Positions 1 to 7,031 of a stretch of 9,627 nucleotides of DNA are shown piece after piece. Each line of letters begins with the position of its first letter. Position 1 is the stretch's first letter. Under the pieces are notes generated by a model. That model did no database searches. It saw nothing but the letters and a program-made list of their open reading frames with translations, and was not told the DNA's origin. Source of the stretch: CAYTYX01 sp964442325 (GTDB taxonomy: Bacteria; Patescibacteriota; Saccharimonadia; Saccharimonadales; UBA10212); the NCBI GenBank assembly GCA_964442325.1, contig CAYTYX010000017.1, positions 1-9,627 on the forward strand, read 5' to 3'. A program made the translations under genes and the position numbers.

Positions 1-39
1 CTTAATTCTAAAAAAGCAATAGCATTTTAACTCGGTAGT

Positions 40-1248
40 TTATAGAGATGTAAGGTTCTGGCCAACCAGGCCGTAGATGGGCAGCAAAATGGCCGCCACA
101 ACCACCAGCGCCACCACGCCAAAGACTACCATTAGTACTGGCTCAATAATAGTCGACATCGAGTCCACTTGTTGGGTAACCTCTTTCTCGTAGTAGTCAG
201 CGGTTTTACCCATCATACCTTCCAGTGCCCCGGATTGCTCGCCAATTTGTAGCATCGAGGGTACTAGTGGCAAGAAATTCGGGTCATTAACAAGCGTGGT
301 AGATAGAGCCGTTCCTCCGCGGACTTTCTCGCTGGCTTTATTAATAGAATCCGCTACATGAGTATTGCCTACCGACCCAGCGGTAATTTGTAGCACCTGC
401 AAAAGCGGCAAGCCACTGGCAAGCAGCGTGCTGCAGGTCCTGGCAAAACGGGCCATATACATTTTTACAAATAGCGGACCGGCGATTGGCAGCTTCATCT
501 TTAGGCCATCGACTGTCCAAGCGCCCTTCTCGGTGCGCATCCAGCGCCGCAAGAAAAATATAAGAAAGCCGCCACCAAACACTATTACCCACCAGTAATG
601 TAAAAAGAAGTGAGTAAAATCCAGTAAAAACAAAGTGATAAAGGGCATCTTAGCGCCAAAGCCAGCGTACATCGCCTGCACTTGCGGCAAGACTTTCACC
701 ACCATAAAAGTTACCACCGCTATCATTACCAGCAGCACGATTGCTGGATAGGTTGCCGCGCCGCGGACCTTGCTAACAATATCGGCGTCACGTTCCTGTT
801 GGTCGGCCAGGCGCTCTAAGCTAGTATCGAGCGTACCCGAGGCCTCGGCCGCGGAGATTACACCGACAAAAATAGAGTTAAATACGTCAGGATGTTTAGC
901 TAGAGCGCTTGAAAAGGCCATACCGCCTTCCAGGTCGTCGGCAATCTGGCTAATGATAACCTGGAACGGCTTACTGCCACTTTGCTTGGCTACCATTCTA
1001 AGACTCTGCAGCAGCGGCAAGCTAGCATTTATAAGGGTTGAGAGTTGACGCGCAAAAATAACCTTTTCTTTAACTGGAATATGATTGCCGCGGCCAAACA
1101 GGCCTTTGGCCCCTTTAATGCCAATTTTGGTGGCAGTATAACCTTGGGCGCTAATCATCTGGCTGGCAGCGTGCTCACTTTGAGCCTGGACTTCCGACAT
1201 TACCTTTTTGCCGCTGCGATCTCGGGCAGTGAACTTAAAAATAGCCAT
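40..1248 (-). CDS. pilC: PilC-type type IV pilus inner-membrane platform protein
   Basis: This is the polytopic membrane platform on which the PilB and PilT ATPases act to add or remove pilin subunits. The 402 residues match the usual length of the PilC/GspF family. Two T2SSF repeats are visible, about residues 66-188 and 268-391. Each has the family pattern of a leucine/proline helix (ASLPLLQSL near 75-83, SGLPLLQVL near 278-286) followed by a Glu-Ser-Gly-type motif (AEASGTLD near 134-141, GEQSGALE near 336-343). Hydrophobic segments lie near 168-187, 218-233 and 371-393. The ATG at 1248 is preceded by AGGA seven bases upstream, which supports this start. It is the last operon gene in the window, 9 bp after pilT. 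The 39 bp beyond the TAA stop hold no gene and no convincing terminator, so transcription may continue out of the window toward pilin or peptidase genes (inference). Confidence 0.95.
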   Translation of the reverse strand: MAIFKFTARDRSGKKVMSEVQAQSEHAASQMISAQGYTATKIGIKGAKGLFGRGNHIPVKEKVIFARQLSTLINASLPLLQSLRMVAKQSGSKPFQVIISQIADDLEGGMAFSSALAKHPDVFNSIFVGVISAAEASGTLDTSLERLADQQERDADIVSKVRGAATYPAIVLLVMIAVVTFMVVKVLPQVQAMYAGFGAKMPFITLFLLDFTHFFLHYWWVIVFGGGFLIFFLRRWMRTEKGAWTVDGLKMKLPIAGPLFVKMYMARFARTCSTLLASGLPLLQVLQITAGSVGNTHVADSINKASEKVRGGTALSTTLVNDPNFLPLVPSMLQIGEQSGALEGMMGKTADYYEKEVTQQVDSMSTIIEPVLMVVFGVVALVVVAAILLPIYGLVGQNLTSL

Positions 1249-1257
1249 TTTAGGTTC

Positions 1258-2361
1258 CTATTGCCTCATCATCCTGTCGAGCTCTTCGACATTAACGGCG
1301 TAATTACGAGCTTCTTCGTAGGTGATGGTGCCGGCCTGGACCAAGCTAGCCAGAGTTTTATCCATACTTTGCATACCTGCCTCGACGCCGGTTTCAACCA
1401 GCGCGTCCAATTGGGCGGTTTTGCCCTCGCGGATGATGTTACGCACGGCCGGCGTGGCTACTAGAACTTCGGCTGCCGGCACCCTGCCGGAACCAATCGC
1501 CGGAATCAGCCGCTGCGAGCAGATAGCCATTAGAATATTAGCCAGCTGGGTACGGATTTGCTGCTGCTGATACGGCGGAAAAACATCCACAATCCTATCA
1601 ACCGACTGGGCAGCACTGTTGGTGTGCAGCGTGGCAAATACCAAGTGGCCGGTTTCGGCGATGGTTATGGCGCTGGCGATAGTCTCGAGGTCGCGCATCT
1701 CGCCAATCATCACTACATCCGGATCTTCGCGCAGGCTGCTGCGTAGGGCCGCCGAGAAACTATATGTGTCGTAGTGGACTTCGCGCTGCACAATCACCGC
1801 TTTTTTGGATTTATGGGTGAATTCAATCGGGTCTTCAATCGTAATTATATGCACTGCCCGCTCTTCGTTGATTTTATTGATGAGCGACGCCAGCGTTGTG
1901 GATTTACCAGAGCCGGTTGGCCCGGTTACCAGTACTAAACCGCGTTGGTAGTCGGCAAATGTCTTTATAACTGGTGGCAAACGCAACTGATCGACGCTCA
2001 GCATTTCGTTTGGAATAAGACGCAGAGCTGCTGCCAGGTTGCCCTTTTCGTGGAAAGCATTAACCCTAAATCGTCCTAGATCGCCAAACGCGAAGCTAAA
2101 ATCGAACTCTTTATCGCGCAGTAAAATCTGTTTTTGGTCTTCTTCAAGTAGAGTAAATATCAGAATTTCAATCGCCTCTTCGCTTAGGGGTGTGGCCGCA
2201 GGTACGGGTTTTAGGGCGCCGTCAATGCGCAGCATCGGCGGCAGGCCAACTTGTAAGTGCAAGTCGGAGGCTTTATGCCGAATCACCTCTTCGAGTAATA
2301 GTTCGATTTTAGGCGCTTGGGGCGAAGTTGCAGGCGCAGCAGCAGTAGTTAAAGTTGCCAT
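1258..2361 (-). CDS. pilT: PilT-type pilus retraction ATPase
   Basis: This is a cytoplasmic hexameric ATPase that powers pilus retraction, hence twitching and DNA or host pulling in organisms that have it. The 367 residues fit PilT. Visible motifs are an N-terminal PAS-like region with ASDLHL at 31-36, Walker A GPTGSGKST at 147-155, Asp box IITIEDPIEF at 172-181, Walker B ending GEMRD at 220-224, and His box around GHLVFATLHTNSA at 238-250. The C-terminal AVRNIIRE at 305-312 matches the AIRNLIRE signature that separates PilT from PilB. About 17 extra Ala/Pro/Thr-rich residues precede the usual PilT start. The ATG lies one base after the pilB stop (TAA-A-ATG) and has no clear Shine-Dalgarno, so translation is probably coupled to pilB. 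A retraction motor implies a dynamic pilus rather than a static pseudopilus. Confidence 0.96.
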   Translation of the reverse strand: MATLTTAAAPATSPQAPKIELLLEEVIRHKASDLHLQVGLPPMLRIDGALKPVPAATPLSEEAIEILIFTLLEEDQKQILLRDKEFDFSFAFGDLGRFRVNAFHEKGNLAAALRLIPNEMLSVDQLRLPPVIKTFADYQRGLVLVTGPTGSGKSTTLASLINKINEERAVHIITIEDPIEFTHKSKKAVIVQREVHYDTYSFSAALRSSLREDPDVVMIGEMRDLETIASAITIAETGHLVFATLHTNSAAQSVDRIVDVFPPYQQQQIRTQLANILMAICSQRLIPAIGSGRVPAAEVLVATPAVRNIIREGKTAQLDALVETGVEAGMQSMDKTLASLVQAGTITYEEARNYAVNVEELDRMMRQ

Positions 2362-2362
2362 T

Positions 2363-4156
2363 TTATACGCTATCGGCCGCAGCCACCCTGTTTACTTCGT
2401 TTATAGATGTCATACCAGCCAGAGCTTTAAGGTAACCATCCTGGCGCATGGTTACCATACCTTCTTTAATCGCAGCTTTTTGGATTTCGCTACTAGGCAA
2501 ATGTTTCATAATCATATCTTGGATGGCGCTCGAGACTTCAAAAACCTCAAATATACCAAGGCGGCCCTTATAACCGCTTTGGTTGTCGGGGCTTGTCTTC
2601 CCCTTGGCTAAAGTATAAGCGCTTTGGTTGGCCAGAGGCAAGTTCTGGTAGCCAAGATCTTGACCTACCTTGGCTACTTCTTGGGCTGTCTTTGGCAATA
2701 ACATACCGATGGTGTCTTTGATTGATTTAGTGTCGGTGGGGCTACTTTGATAAGTTTCACCGCCTGGTACCAGCCGCCTAACCAGCCTCTGACCAATGAC
2801 CGTATGCACCGTGCTGGCTATTAAAAACGGTTCAACGCCCATATCTAGGAGACGCGGCAGGATGCCAGCGGCGCTGTTGGTGTGCAGAGTCGAGAACACT
2901 AAGTGCCCGGTTAGGGCGGCTTGGATAGCTAGATTGGCGGTTTCTTTATCGCGAATCTCGCCAACCATAATGACATTGGGGTCCTGACGCAGAATCGAGC
3001 GAAGTCCCGAAGCAAAAGTTAGGCCAACATCAGCGTTAACCTGTATCTGGTTAACACCGGAAATCTTATACTCCACTGGGTCTTCCAGGGTGATAATATT
3101 GATAGACTCTGATTTAATTTCTTGAATCATGGCGTACATAGAGGTAGATTTACCCGAGCCGGTTGGCCCGGAGGTCAATAACATACCACTACTTTGTTTG
3201 AGCCCTTCGCGAATTAAACGCAGGCTACGCCCGGTATAACCCATATCTTCCAGCTTTAGGCTAGTGCCGCCTTTATCGAGCAGACGGATAACCACCTCCT
3301 CACCCCAAACTACCGGGCTAATTGCTACACGCAGGTCGATTTCTTTGCCGCTGGCGCTGATTGTAAACTGGCCATCCTGTGGGATTCGGTGTTCGTCAAT
3401 TTTTAAGTTGGATAAAATTTTTATGCGACTTATAAGCGGTGCTTCGGCCGATTTAGGCAGCTCCATTACATCTGTTAAAACCCCATCTACACGGCACCTT
3501 ATTTTAAAACTATCTTCCATTGGTTCCATATGGATATCGCTGGCGCCGGCGCTGGCGGCGTAGTCCATAATGGCACTCAGCGCCTTACTGACTGGTGAGT
3601 CCTGCAAAATTAGCTTGGCGCTTTTTTCGGCGGCGGCTGAGCTTTCGCTTTCGCCGACTAAGGCCAGGTTTTCTTCGTTGTTAGATAGGATTGACGCTAC
3701 GCCACTACTCAAATTGCTAGAATATTGCTCTATGATTTTGCGGATGCCGGTTTCGCTGGCGGCGTAAACGCGTAGCGGCCGGCCAATTTTTTCACTCAAG
3801 AAGTCTACGGCCTGAATATTCCCCGCATCGAGCATCGCTACCACCAAGCGCTGGTCCATTTCGCCCAAGGGGACAGCCATATAGTGCTCGGCGGTGTCTT
3901 TGGGCAAAAGCTGCAGCGTCTTAGCGCCAATTTTAACGTTGCCCAAGTTTACATAAGGCACGCCGTTAACCTCGGATAAAATTTTAGTGAGTTGTTCGTC
4001 GCTAACCCGTTTTTGCTCGAGCAACATTGTCAGTAGTGGCTGGTCAGTAGCGGCCGCTTGGCTTTTTAAGTCGTCTAGGTCGGCCTGATTAATCAGGCCT
4101 TCTCTAACCAAGCCCGCTTCCACCTGTTTTTGGGTGTCGCTGGAGAGAACATTCAT
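2363..4156 (-). CDS. pilB: PilB-type pilus extension ATPase (GspE family)
   Basis: This is a cytoplasmic ATPase driving pilin polymerisation through PilC. The 597 residues comprise an N-terminal T2SSE_N/MshEN-like helical region (about 1-150), a linker, an N2 domain (ASDIHMEP near 205-212) and the RecA-like motor: Walker A GPTGSGKST at 330-338, Asp box IITLEDPVEY at 354-363, Walker B ending GEIRD at 399-403, and His box GHLVFSTLHTNSA at 417-429. A C-terminal SGYKGRLGIFEV (527-538) is the normal PilB subdomain. The zinc-binding tetracysteine motif usual in PilB is gone: the expected cysteine positions are V463, G466, T521 and D524, and the only cysteine is C221. The N-terminus also lacks a clean RLG-type c-di-GMP-binding signature. 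The ATG follows the previous stop by 13 bp, with AAGG overlapping that stop as a plausible ribosome site. Confidence 0.96.
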   Translation of the reverse strand: MNVLSSDTQKQVEAGLVREGLINQADLDDLKSQAAATDQPLLTMLLEQKRVSDEQLTKILSEVNGVPYVNLGNVKIGAKTLQLLPKDTAEHYMAVPLGEMDQRLVVAMLDAGNIQAVDFLSEKIGRPLRVYAASETGIRKIIEQYSSNLSSGVASILSNNEENLALVGESESSAAAEKSAKLILQDSPVSKALSAIMDYAASAGASDIHMEPMEDSFKIRCRVDGVLTDVMELPKSAEAPLISRIKILSNLKIDEHRIPQDGQFTISASGKEIDLRVAISPVVWGEEVVIRLLDKGGTSLKLEDMGYTGRSLRLIREGLKQSSGMLLTSGPTGSGKSTSMYAMIQEIKSESINIITLEDPVEYKISGVNQIQVNADVGLTFASGLRSILRQDPNVIMVGEIRDKETANLAIQAALTGHLVFSTLHTNSAAGILPRLLDMGVEPFLIASTVHTVIGQRLVRRLVPGGETYQSSPTDTKSIKDTIGMLLPKTAQEVAKVGQDLGYQNLPLANQSAYTLAKGKTSPDNQSGYKGRLGIFEVFEVSSAIQDMIMKHLPSSEIQKAAIKEGMVTMRQDGYLKALAGMTSINEVNRVAAADSV

Positions 4157-4169
4157 CCGGCCGCCCGCC

Positions 4170-4430
4170 TTACTGTGTACCCCGGAATGGTTGGGAGTTG
4201 TTTTGGCTACCGATGTGGATTAGCTGGGTAGGGTCAATCGCGTTTGAGTTAAAAATCGCTTTATAGGTTGGGTCATTATAGGGGTCCGGAAGTGTTGAAC
4301 TTACCGTTTCCACGACCGGCACCGCATTGGCGGTTTGATTGTACTTAAACAGCGCAGTCGAAACTACAAAGGCAATTATGCCAGCGATAATCGCCACCGC
4401 AACAATTAGGCCTATATCATCTTTTTTCAT
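4170..4430 (-). CDS. Small single-pass membrane protein in the PilP position
   Basis: I do not recognise a named family. The 86-residue product starts MKKDD and has one hydrophobic helix at about 6-28. A polar tail of about 58 residues follows, rich in Asn, Pro and Thr, with no cysteine; it would lie outside the membrane if the charged N-terminus stays inside. The gene is contiguous with pilO: the pilO TAG stop directly abuts this ATG. It has a good ribosome site (AGGGGG, eight bases upstream inside the end of pilO) and is followed by pilB after 13 bp. In diderm T4P operons pilP follows pilO, but PilP is a lipoprotein with a folded domain, and neither a lipobox nor that domain is visible here. 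It could be a PilN/PilO partner or a pilus-specific assembly factor; this is inferred from position only. Confidence 0.85.
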   Translation of the reverse strand: MKKDDIGLIVAVAIIAGIIAFVVSTALFKYNQTANAVPVVETVSSTLPDPYNDPTYKAIFNSNAIDPTQLIHIGSQNNSQPFRGTQ

Positions 4431-5117
4431 CTACTGTACCCCCTGGGATGTAATTGATAGGCTTTTGGCCGGCTGGTAGTAAGTGTTAATACTGGCGCTG
4501 GCCGTCATTTGCGAGTCGGTGCCGCTTAGCTGGATATTAACTACGTGGAACGGCCTAATAGACAGTTGGAAATCTTTAAATAATTGCTTGATACCGCTAA
4601 AACTGGAGGTCGCACTGAACGAAAAGTTCATAACCACTGGGACTGGATTGGGCATAACTTGGGAGCTATTGGCCGCTTCAGCATCGACGCCGGTTATACT
4701 ATTGAGCTTTATCGAACGGTTCGATAGAAGCTTTTCGACGCTAGCTGTCAGGCCCGGAAAGTCGTATTGGCTGGGCAGCGCATCAAGCACTATTTGGGGA
4801 TTACTGCCATCGCTGCTGCCAGTTCCGGAAGCAGTGCCGCCAATAATATTAGTAGCTGTGCTATTAAATGCCTTGTATTGACTGGACAGGGTGTTGATGG
4901 CGTCAATGTCAGCCTTAAGTTGAGTAACGGCCGCGTGCTTACCGCTGATAACCCGGCGCTGATGCGAGGCTTCGCTAATTAACGTTTTGCTGGCCACTAG
5001 ACAAAACACTATCACCACGCAGGCTCCGCCGATAATCAACAAGGTGGCCGATTTGGCCTGCTTAATCTTGGATTGCTGGCTAGCAATAGGCTTGGCTGGG
5101 GCGTTGTTTGGCTTCAC
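4431..5117 (-). CDS. pilO: PilO-like alignment subcomplex protein
   Basis: PilO is a bitopic membrane protein that pairs with PilN to link the cytoplasmic motor to the extracytoplasmic part of the pilus machine. The 228 residues show the PilO layout: a basic cytoplasmic N-terminus, one transmembrane helix at about 24-44, a short probable coiled coil (about 50-85), a Gly/Ser-rich loop (about 93-106) and an alternating alpha/beta C-terminal region (about 108-215) compatible with the PilO ferredoxin-like fold. Sequence is poorly conserved in this family, so the assignment rests on architecture and on its place after pilM and pilN. The start is GTG, overlapping the pilN stop (GTGA), and is fixed by a strong AGGAGG site six bases upstream. 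Confidence 0.82.
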   Translation of the reverse strand: MKPNNAPAKPIASQQSKIKQAKSATLLIIGGACVVIVFCLVASKTLISEASHQRRVISGKHAAVTQLKADIDAINTLSSQYKAFNSTATNIIGGTASGTGSSDGSNPQIVLDALPSQYDFPGLTASVEKLLSNRSIKLNSITGVDAEAANSSQVMPNPVPVVMNFSFSATSSFSGIKQLFKDFQLSIRPFHVVNIQLSGTDSQMTASASINTYYQPAKSLSITSQGVQ

Positions 5118-5791
5118 TGTGAACCTCCTGTGCCAGAAAATAGCGCCGAGTTAGGTAACTGGGTAAACGAGCGGGTGGTTATATAGTTTTGCGGCACGCT
5201 CAGAGTTACGTTTTGGCTGGCATCAAACAAAGCTGGGTCAAACTTAAGCTGGAAAGTGTAGCTGGCACCGCTTGGATCACGGCCAAAGCTAGATAATATT
5301 ACTGATGTAAAGGCGGCTTTGCTGGTACTCTGCGCACCAACTTTATAGACGGTAAATTTAAGCGTGTCGGCGAACTCATTGATCGACTGTAGACTGTTAG
5401 CCGTGCCGCTAATAGTCATTGTGTGGGCATCAAAATCAATGCTCAATTGGCCAATGCTGGCTCGAGTTGGCGTAATCTGTGGCAGATAGCTAAATAGTCT
5501 GGTAGCAGCCGGTTCGCTTTTATGTAAGCTAACCAGTGTTTTAAGCTGGTTTTGGATGGTTAAGATGTCGTTAACGCCGCTTATTTGGTTAATCTGGGCC
5601 TCATAGCGATTAATGTCGTTGTCGGCCGAACTAAGTGAGTGTTTCTGGACACCAACCGCCAAGATAGACAGGACCAATAAAGAAGCGGCAGCGATCGAGC
5701 TAATCACGGCCACCAGTAAAATGGTGCGTTCTGAACTGCGAGTTTTGACGTTCTCGAGTTTAGAATCAGGCAGAAGGTTAAATTGAATCAT
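5114..5791 (-). CDS. pilN: PilN-like alignment subcomplex protein
   Basis: PilN is a bitopic inner-membrane protein whose cytoplasmic N-terminal tail docks into PilM. The key evidence is the FNLLP motif at residues 4-8, equivalent to the INLLP PilM-binding motif of known PilN proteins. It is followed by a transmembrane helix at about 23-47, a probable coiled coil (about 50-92) and a mixed alpha/beta extracytoplasmic domain. The 225 residues are slightly longer than many PilN proteins; the extra length is a Ser/Thr/Asn/Gln-rich C-terminal tail (about 190-225). Its ATG overlaps the pilM TGA stop (ATGA), and a GAGAGGA ribosome site lies four bases upstream. It overlaps pilO by 4 bp downstream. 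Such overlaps fit translational coupling and equal production of interacting subunits. Confidence 0.9.
   Translation of the reverse strand: MIQFNLLPDSKLENVKTRSSERTILLVAVISSIAAASLLVLSILAVGVQKHSLSSADNDINRYEAQINQISGVNDILTIQNQLKTLVSLHKSEPAATRLFSYLPQITPTRASIGQLSIDFDAHTMTISGTANSLQSINEFADTLKFTVYKVGAQSTSKAAFTSVILSSFGRDPSGASYTFQLKFDPALFDASQNVTLSVPQNYITTRSFTQLPNSALFSGTGGSQ
5124..5129 (-). promoter_or_regulatory. Strong Shine-Dalgarno that fixes the GTG start of pilO
   Basis: The minus strand reads AGGAGG, six bases before the GTG at 5117. It sits inside the last codons of pilN. No nearby in-frame ATG competes, so GTG is the likely pilO start. Confidence 0.85.
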
Positions 5792-6834
5792 ATATTCCTC
5801 TCCGCCAAGCCGACTGCTACCGCAAAGTAATTAGAAACGCTCAGTAGTTCGGTTTCTTTGTCGGGCGGCAACGTCACGTTGCGCCAAGCGTTGCCAATCT
5901 CTACGTTGAGGCCAAATTGATTGGCAATATAGGCCGGCAGCTCCGGTAGACTGGAGGCACCACCGGTCACGATAATTCGTTCTATCTTAACGCCGGCGTA
6001 GCGGTCTCCAAAGAATTTTATAGATTTGTCTATTTCGCTCATTAGGCTATCGACTGTACCAATTATGGCGTTATACACCTGCCCTTCCAGCTTATCGCGG
6101 CTTAGGCCAAATTTGAAAACGTACTGCGCGGCCTGGCGTACGTCAACGCTCAAGTTTTGCATAGCGGCCTTAATAACAGCGCCGGTGCCAATGCTAATGG
6201 AGCGCGTTAGTCTTGGGGCGCCAGCCACAGCAACAATCAAGTCAGTGGCCTGGTAACCAATATCCATCACTAGCTGAGCCCCAACGGCGTCCGGTGGCAG
6301 CAGTGAGCGGCTCAACGCCAGATTATCGGGTTCGCAAGCAATTACATTTAGGCCGATTGATTCTAATAAATTGATGCGTGACTCGACAAACTCGTTGGCG
6401 ACGCTGCTAATCAATACCTCTACTTTCTGGGGGTCGCGGGGCGATGGGCCCAAAATTGCCCAGTCGAGTTTGGATTTGGCCAGCGGCGTTGGCACCAGCG
6501 AGTCGGCCTGGTAGTTGATGGCCTTGCCCATTTCTTGCTCGGACAGCTTGTCAAAATCAATGACGGTGCTAAAGACTTTATTGGACGGCAGGTTGACGGC
6601 CACGTTGGTAGAGTTAATCTGGGCCGTGCTTACTAGTTGTTGAATTATCTGCGCCAGTTTTTGCCGGTCGGCGTCAGCGTCACTCAAACTAATCCGGCTA
6701 TCTACCGGTAGTTGACCATAGCTTTGAAAGTTCCGCATCGAACCACTGCCAGAAAGCTGTACGGCCCGAACGGCAGTCGTGCCAATATCAAGTCCAAAGA
6801 AGTTATTAACTCCGTCGAGAATGTTCATGCCCAC
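5788..6834 (-). CDS. pilM: PilM-like actin-fold ATP-binding pilus assembly protein
   Basis: PilM is a cytoplasmic actin/FtsA-like protein that binds ATP and the N-terminal tail of PilN, forming the cytoplasmic ring of the pilus machine. The 348 residues match the family length. Nucleotide-site motifs are visible: phosphate 1 FGLDIGTTAVRAVQL (13-27), phosphate 2 VMDIGYQATDLIVAV (189-203) and the adenosine motif IIVTGGASSLPEL (287-299). The longest start is GTG at 6834; an ATG two codons downstream (6828) is equally possible. Neither has a Shine-Dalgarno. A TATAAT box ends seven bases before the GTG, so the mRNA may begin at or just before the start codon. It is the first gene of the tightly coupled pilus operon and its TGA overlaps the pilN start. 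Confidence 0.94.
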   Translation of the reverse strand: MGMNILDGVNNFFGLDIGTTAVRAVQLSGSGSMRNFQSYGQLPVDSRISLSDADADRQKLAQIIQQLVSTAQINSTNVAVNLPSNKVFSTVIDFDKLSEQEMGKAINYQADSLVPTPLAKSKLDWAILGPSPRDPQKVEVLISSVANEFVESRINLLESIGLNVIACEPDNLALSRSLLPPDAVGAQLVMDIGYQATDLIVAVAGAPRLTRSISIGTGAVIKAAMQNLSVDVRQAAQYVFKFGLSRDKLEGQVYNAIIGTVDSLMSEIDKSIKFFGDRYAGVKIERIIVTGGASSLPELPAYIANQFGLNVEIGNAWRNVTLPPDKETELLSVSNYFAVAVGLAERNI

Positions 6835-6871
6835 GGGCCGATTATAGCATAAGCACTCCCTTGAAGGACAA
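6834..6871 (-). promoter_or_regulatory. Extended -10 promoter of the pilM operon
   Basis: The minus strand carries TGC-TATAAT, a perfect -10 (6846-6841) preceded by the extended -10 TGn element. A weak -35 candidate TTGTCC (6871-6866) lies 19 bases upstream. Counting from the -10, +1 falls on base 6834, the G of the GTG start codon. The -35 candidate lies inside the last hairpin of the structured region 6861-7027. This is a sequence-based prediction only. Confidence 0.7.
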
Positions 6872-7027
6872 CCTACGGTTTTCCTTCAACGCCACTTTCG
6901 GAATAAATCCGAATTCGCTTTAAAACAAGCGAACCGTGGCTACTACCTTTCCCTTCTCGGGAAGATAGCCAGACAAAATGTATTCCATTTTGCCTGCGCG
7001 ATAAGAAACCCTAGAAGGGTGTCTTAT
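6861..7027 (-). ncRNA. Candidate structured RNA: five abutting helical domains with a three-way junction
   Basis: No coding region is visible in this gap, but nearly the whole stretch self-pairs when folded by hand. In minus-strand order: stem F, 7027-7022/7006-7001 plus 7020-7016/7012-7008, with one mismatch and a 3-base loop; stem E, 6996-6986/6980-6970, 11 bp with a 5-base loop; stem D, 6968-6964/6947-6943 plus 6963-6959/6953-6949, with one bulged base; a three-way junction closed by 6940-6936/6895-6891 and holding hairpins 6933-6927/6920-6914 and 6913-6908/6902-6897 with no base between them; and stem A, 6889-6882/6868-6861 plus 6880-6877/6873-6870, with a 3-base loop. Two pairs are G.U only as minus-strand RNA. 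I found none of the signatures I know for RNase P RNA, tmRNA, SRP RNA or 6S RNA. No T-tract follows any stem, so these are not ordinary terminators. It could be a 3' UTR element, a processed small RNA, a leader reached by read-through, or a DNA-level repeat. Confidence 0.5.
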
Positions 7028-7031
7028 GGGC

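Noticed and set aside
1..39. A further gene or terminator beyond pilC
   Set aside because: The only minus-strand ATG opens a five-codon frame, and the T-run has no preceding stem.
1045..1464. A 139-codon plus-strand open frame over the pilC/pilT junction
   Set aside because: Antisense shadow of pilC and pilT; no motif and no ribosome site noticed.
2039..2611. A 190-codon open frame on the plus strand across the pilB/pilT junction
   Set aside because: It lies wholly antisense to two genes with strong motifs, has no recognisable domain, and its composition mirrors the opposite strand.
4170..4430. The 86-residue protein as a type IV pilin
   Set aside because: The hydrophobic helix is at the very N-terminus, but there is no Gly-(Phe/Met)-xxxE prepilin cleavage motif, and the tail is too short and strand-poor.
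7001..7027. Rho-independent terminator for the 353-residue protein gene
   Set aside because: The stem is strong but neither strand has a T-tract after it (minus strand continues CGCGC), so it fits the structured-RNA reading better.
6861..7027. CRISPR array or tandem repeat
   Set aside because: The hairpins differ in sequence and there is no repeated unit with regular spacers.
6861..7027. Known RNA such as RNase P, tmRNA, SRP, 6S or a c-di-GMP riboswitch
   Set aside because: None of the conserved core sequences I know for these was found on either strand, although a covariance search would be decisive.
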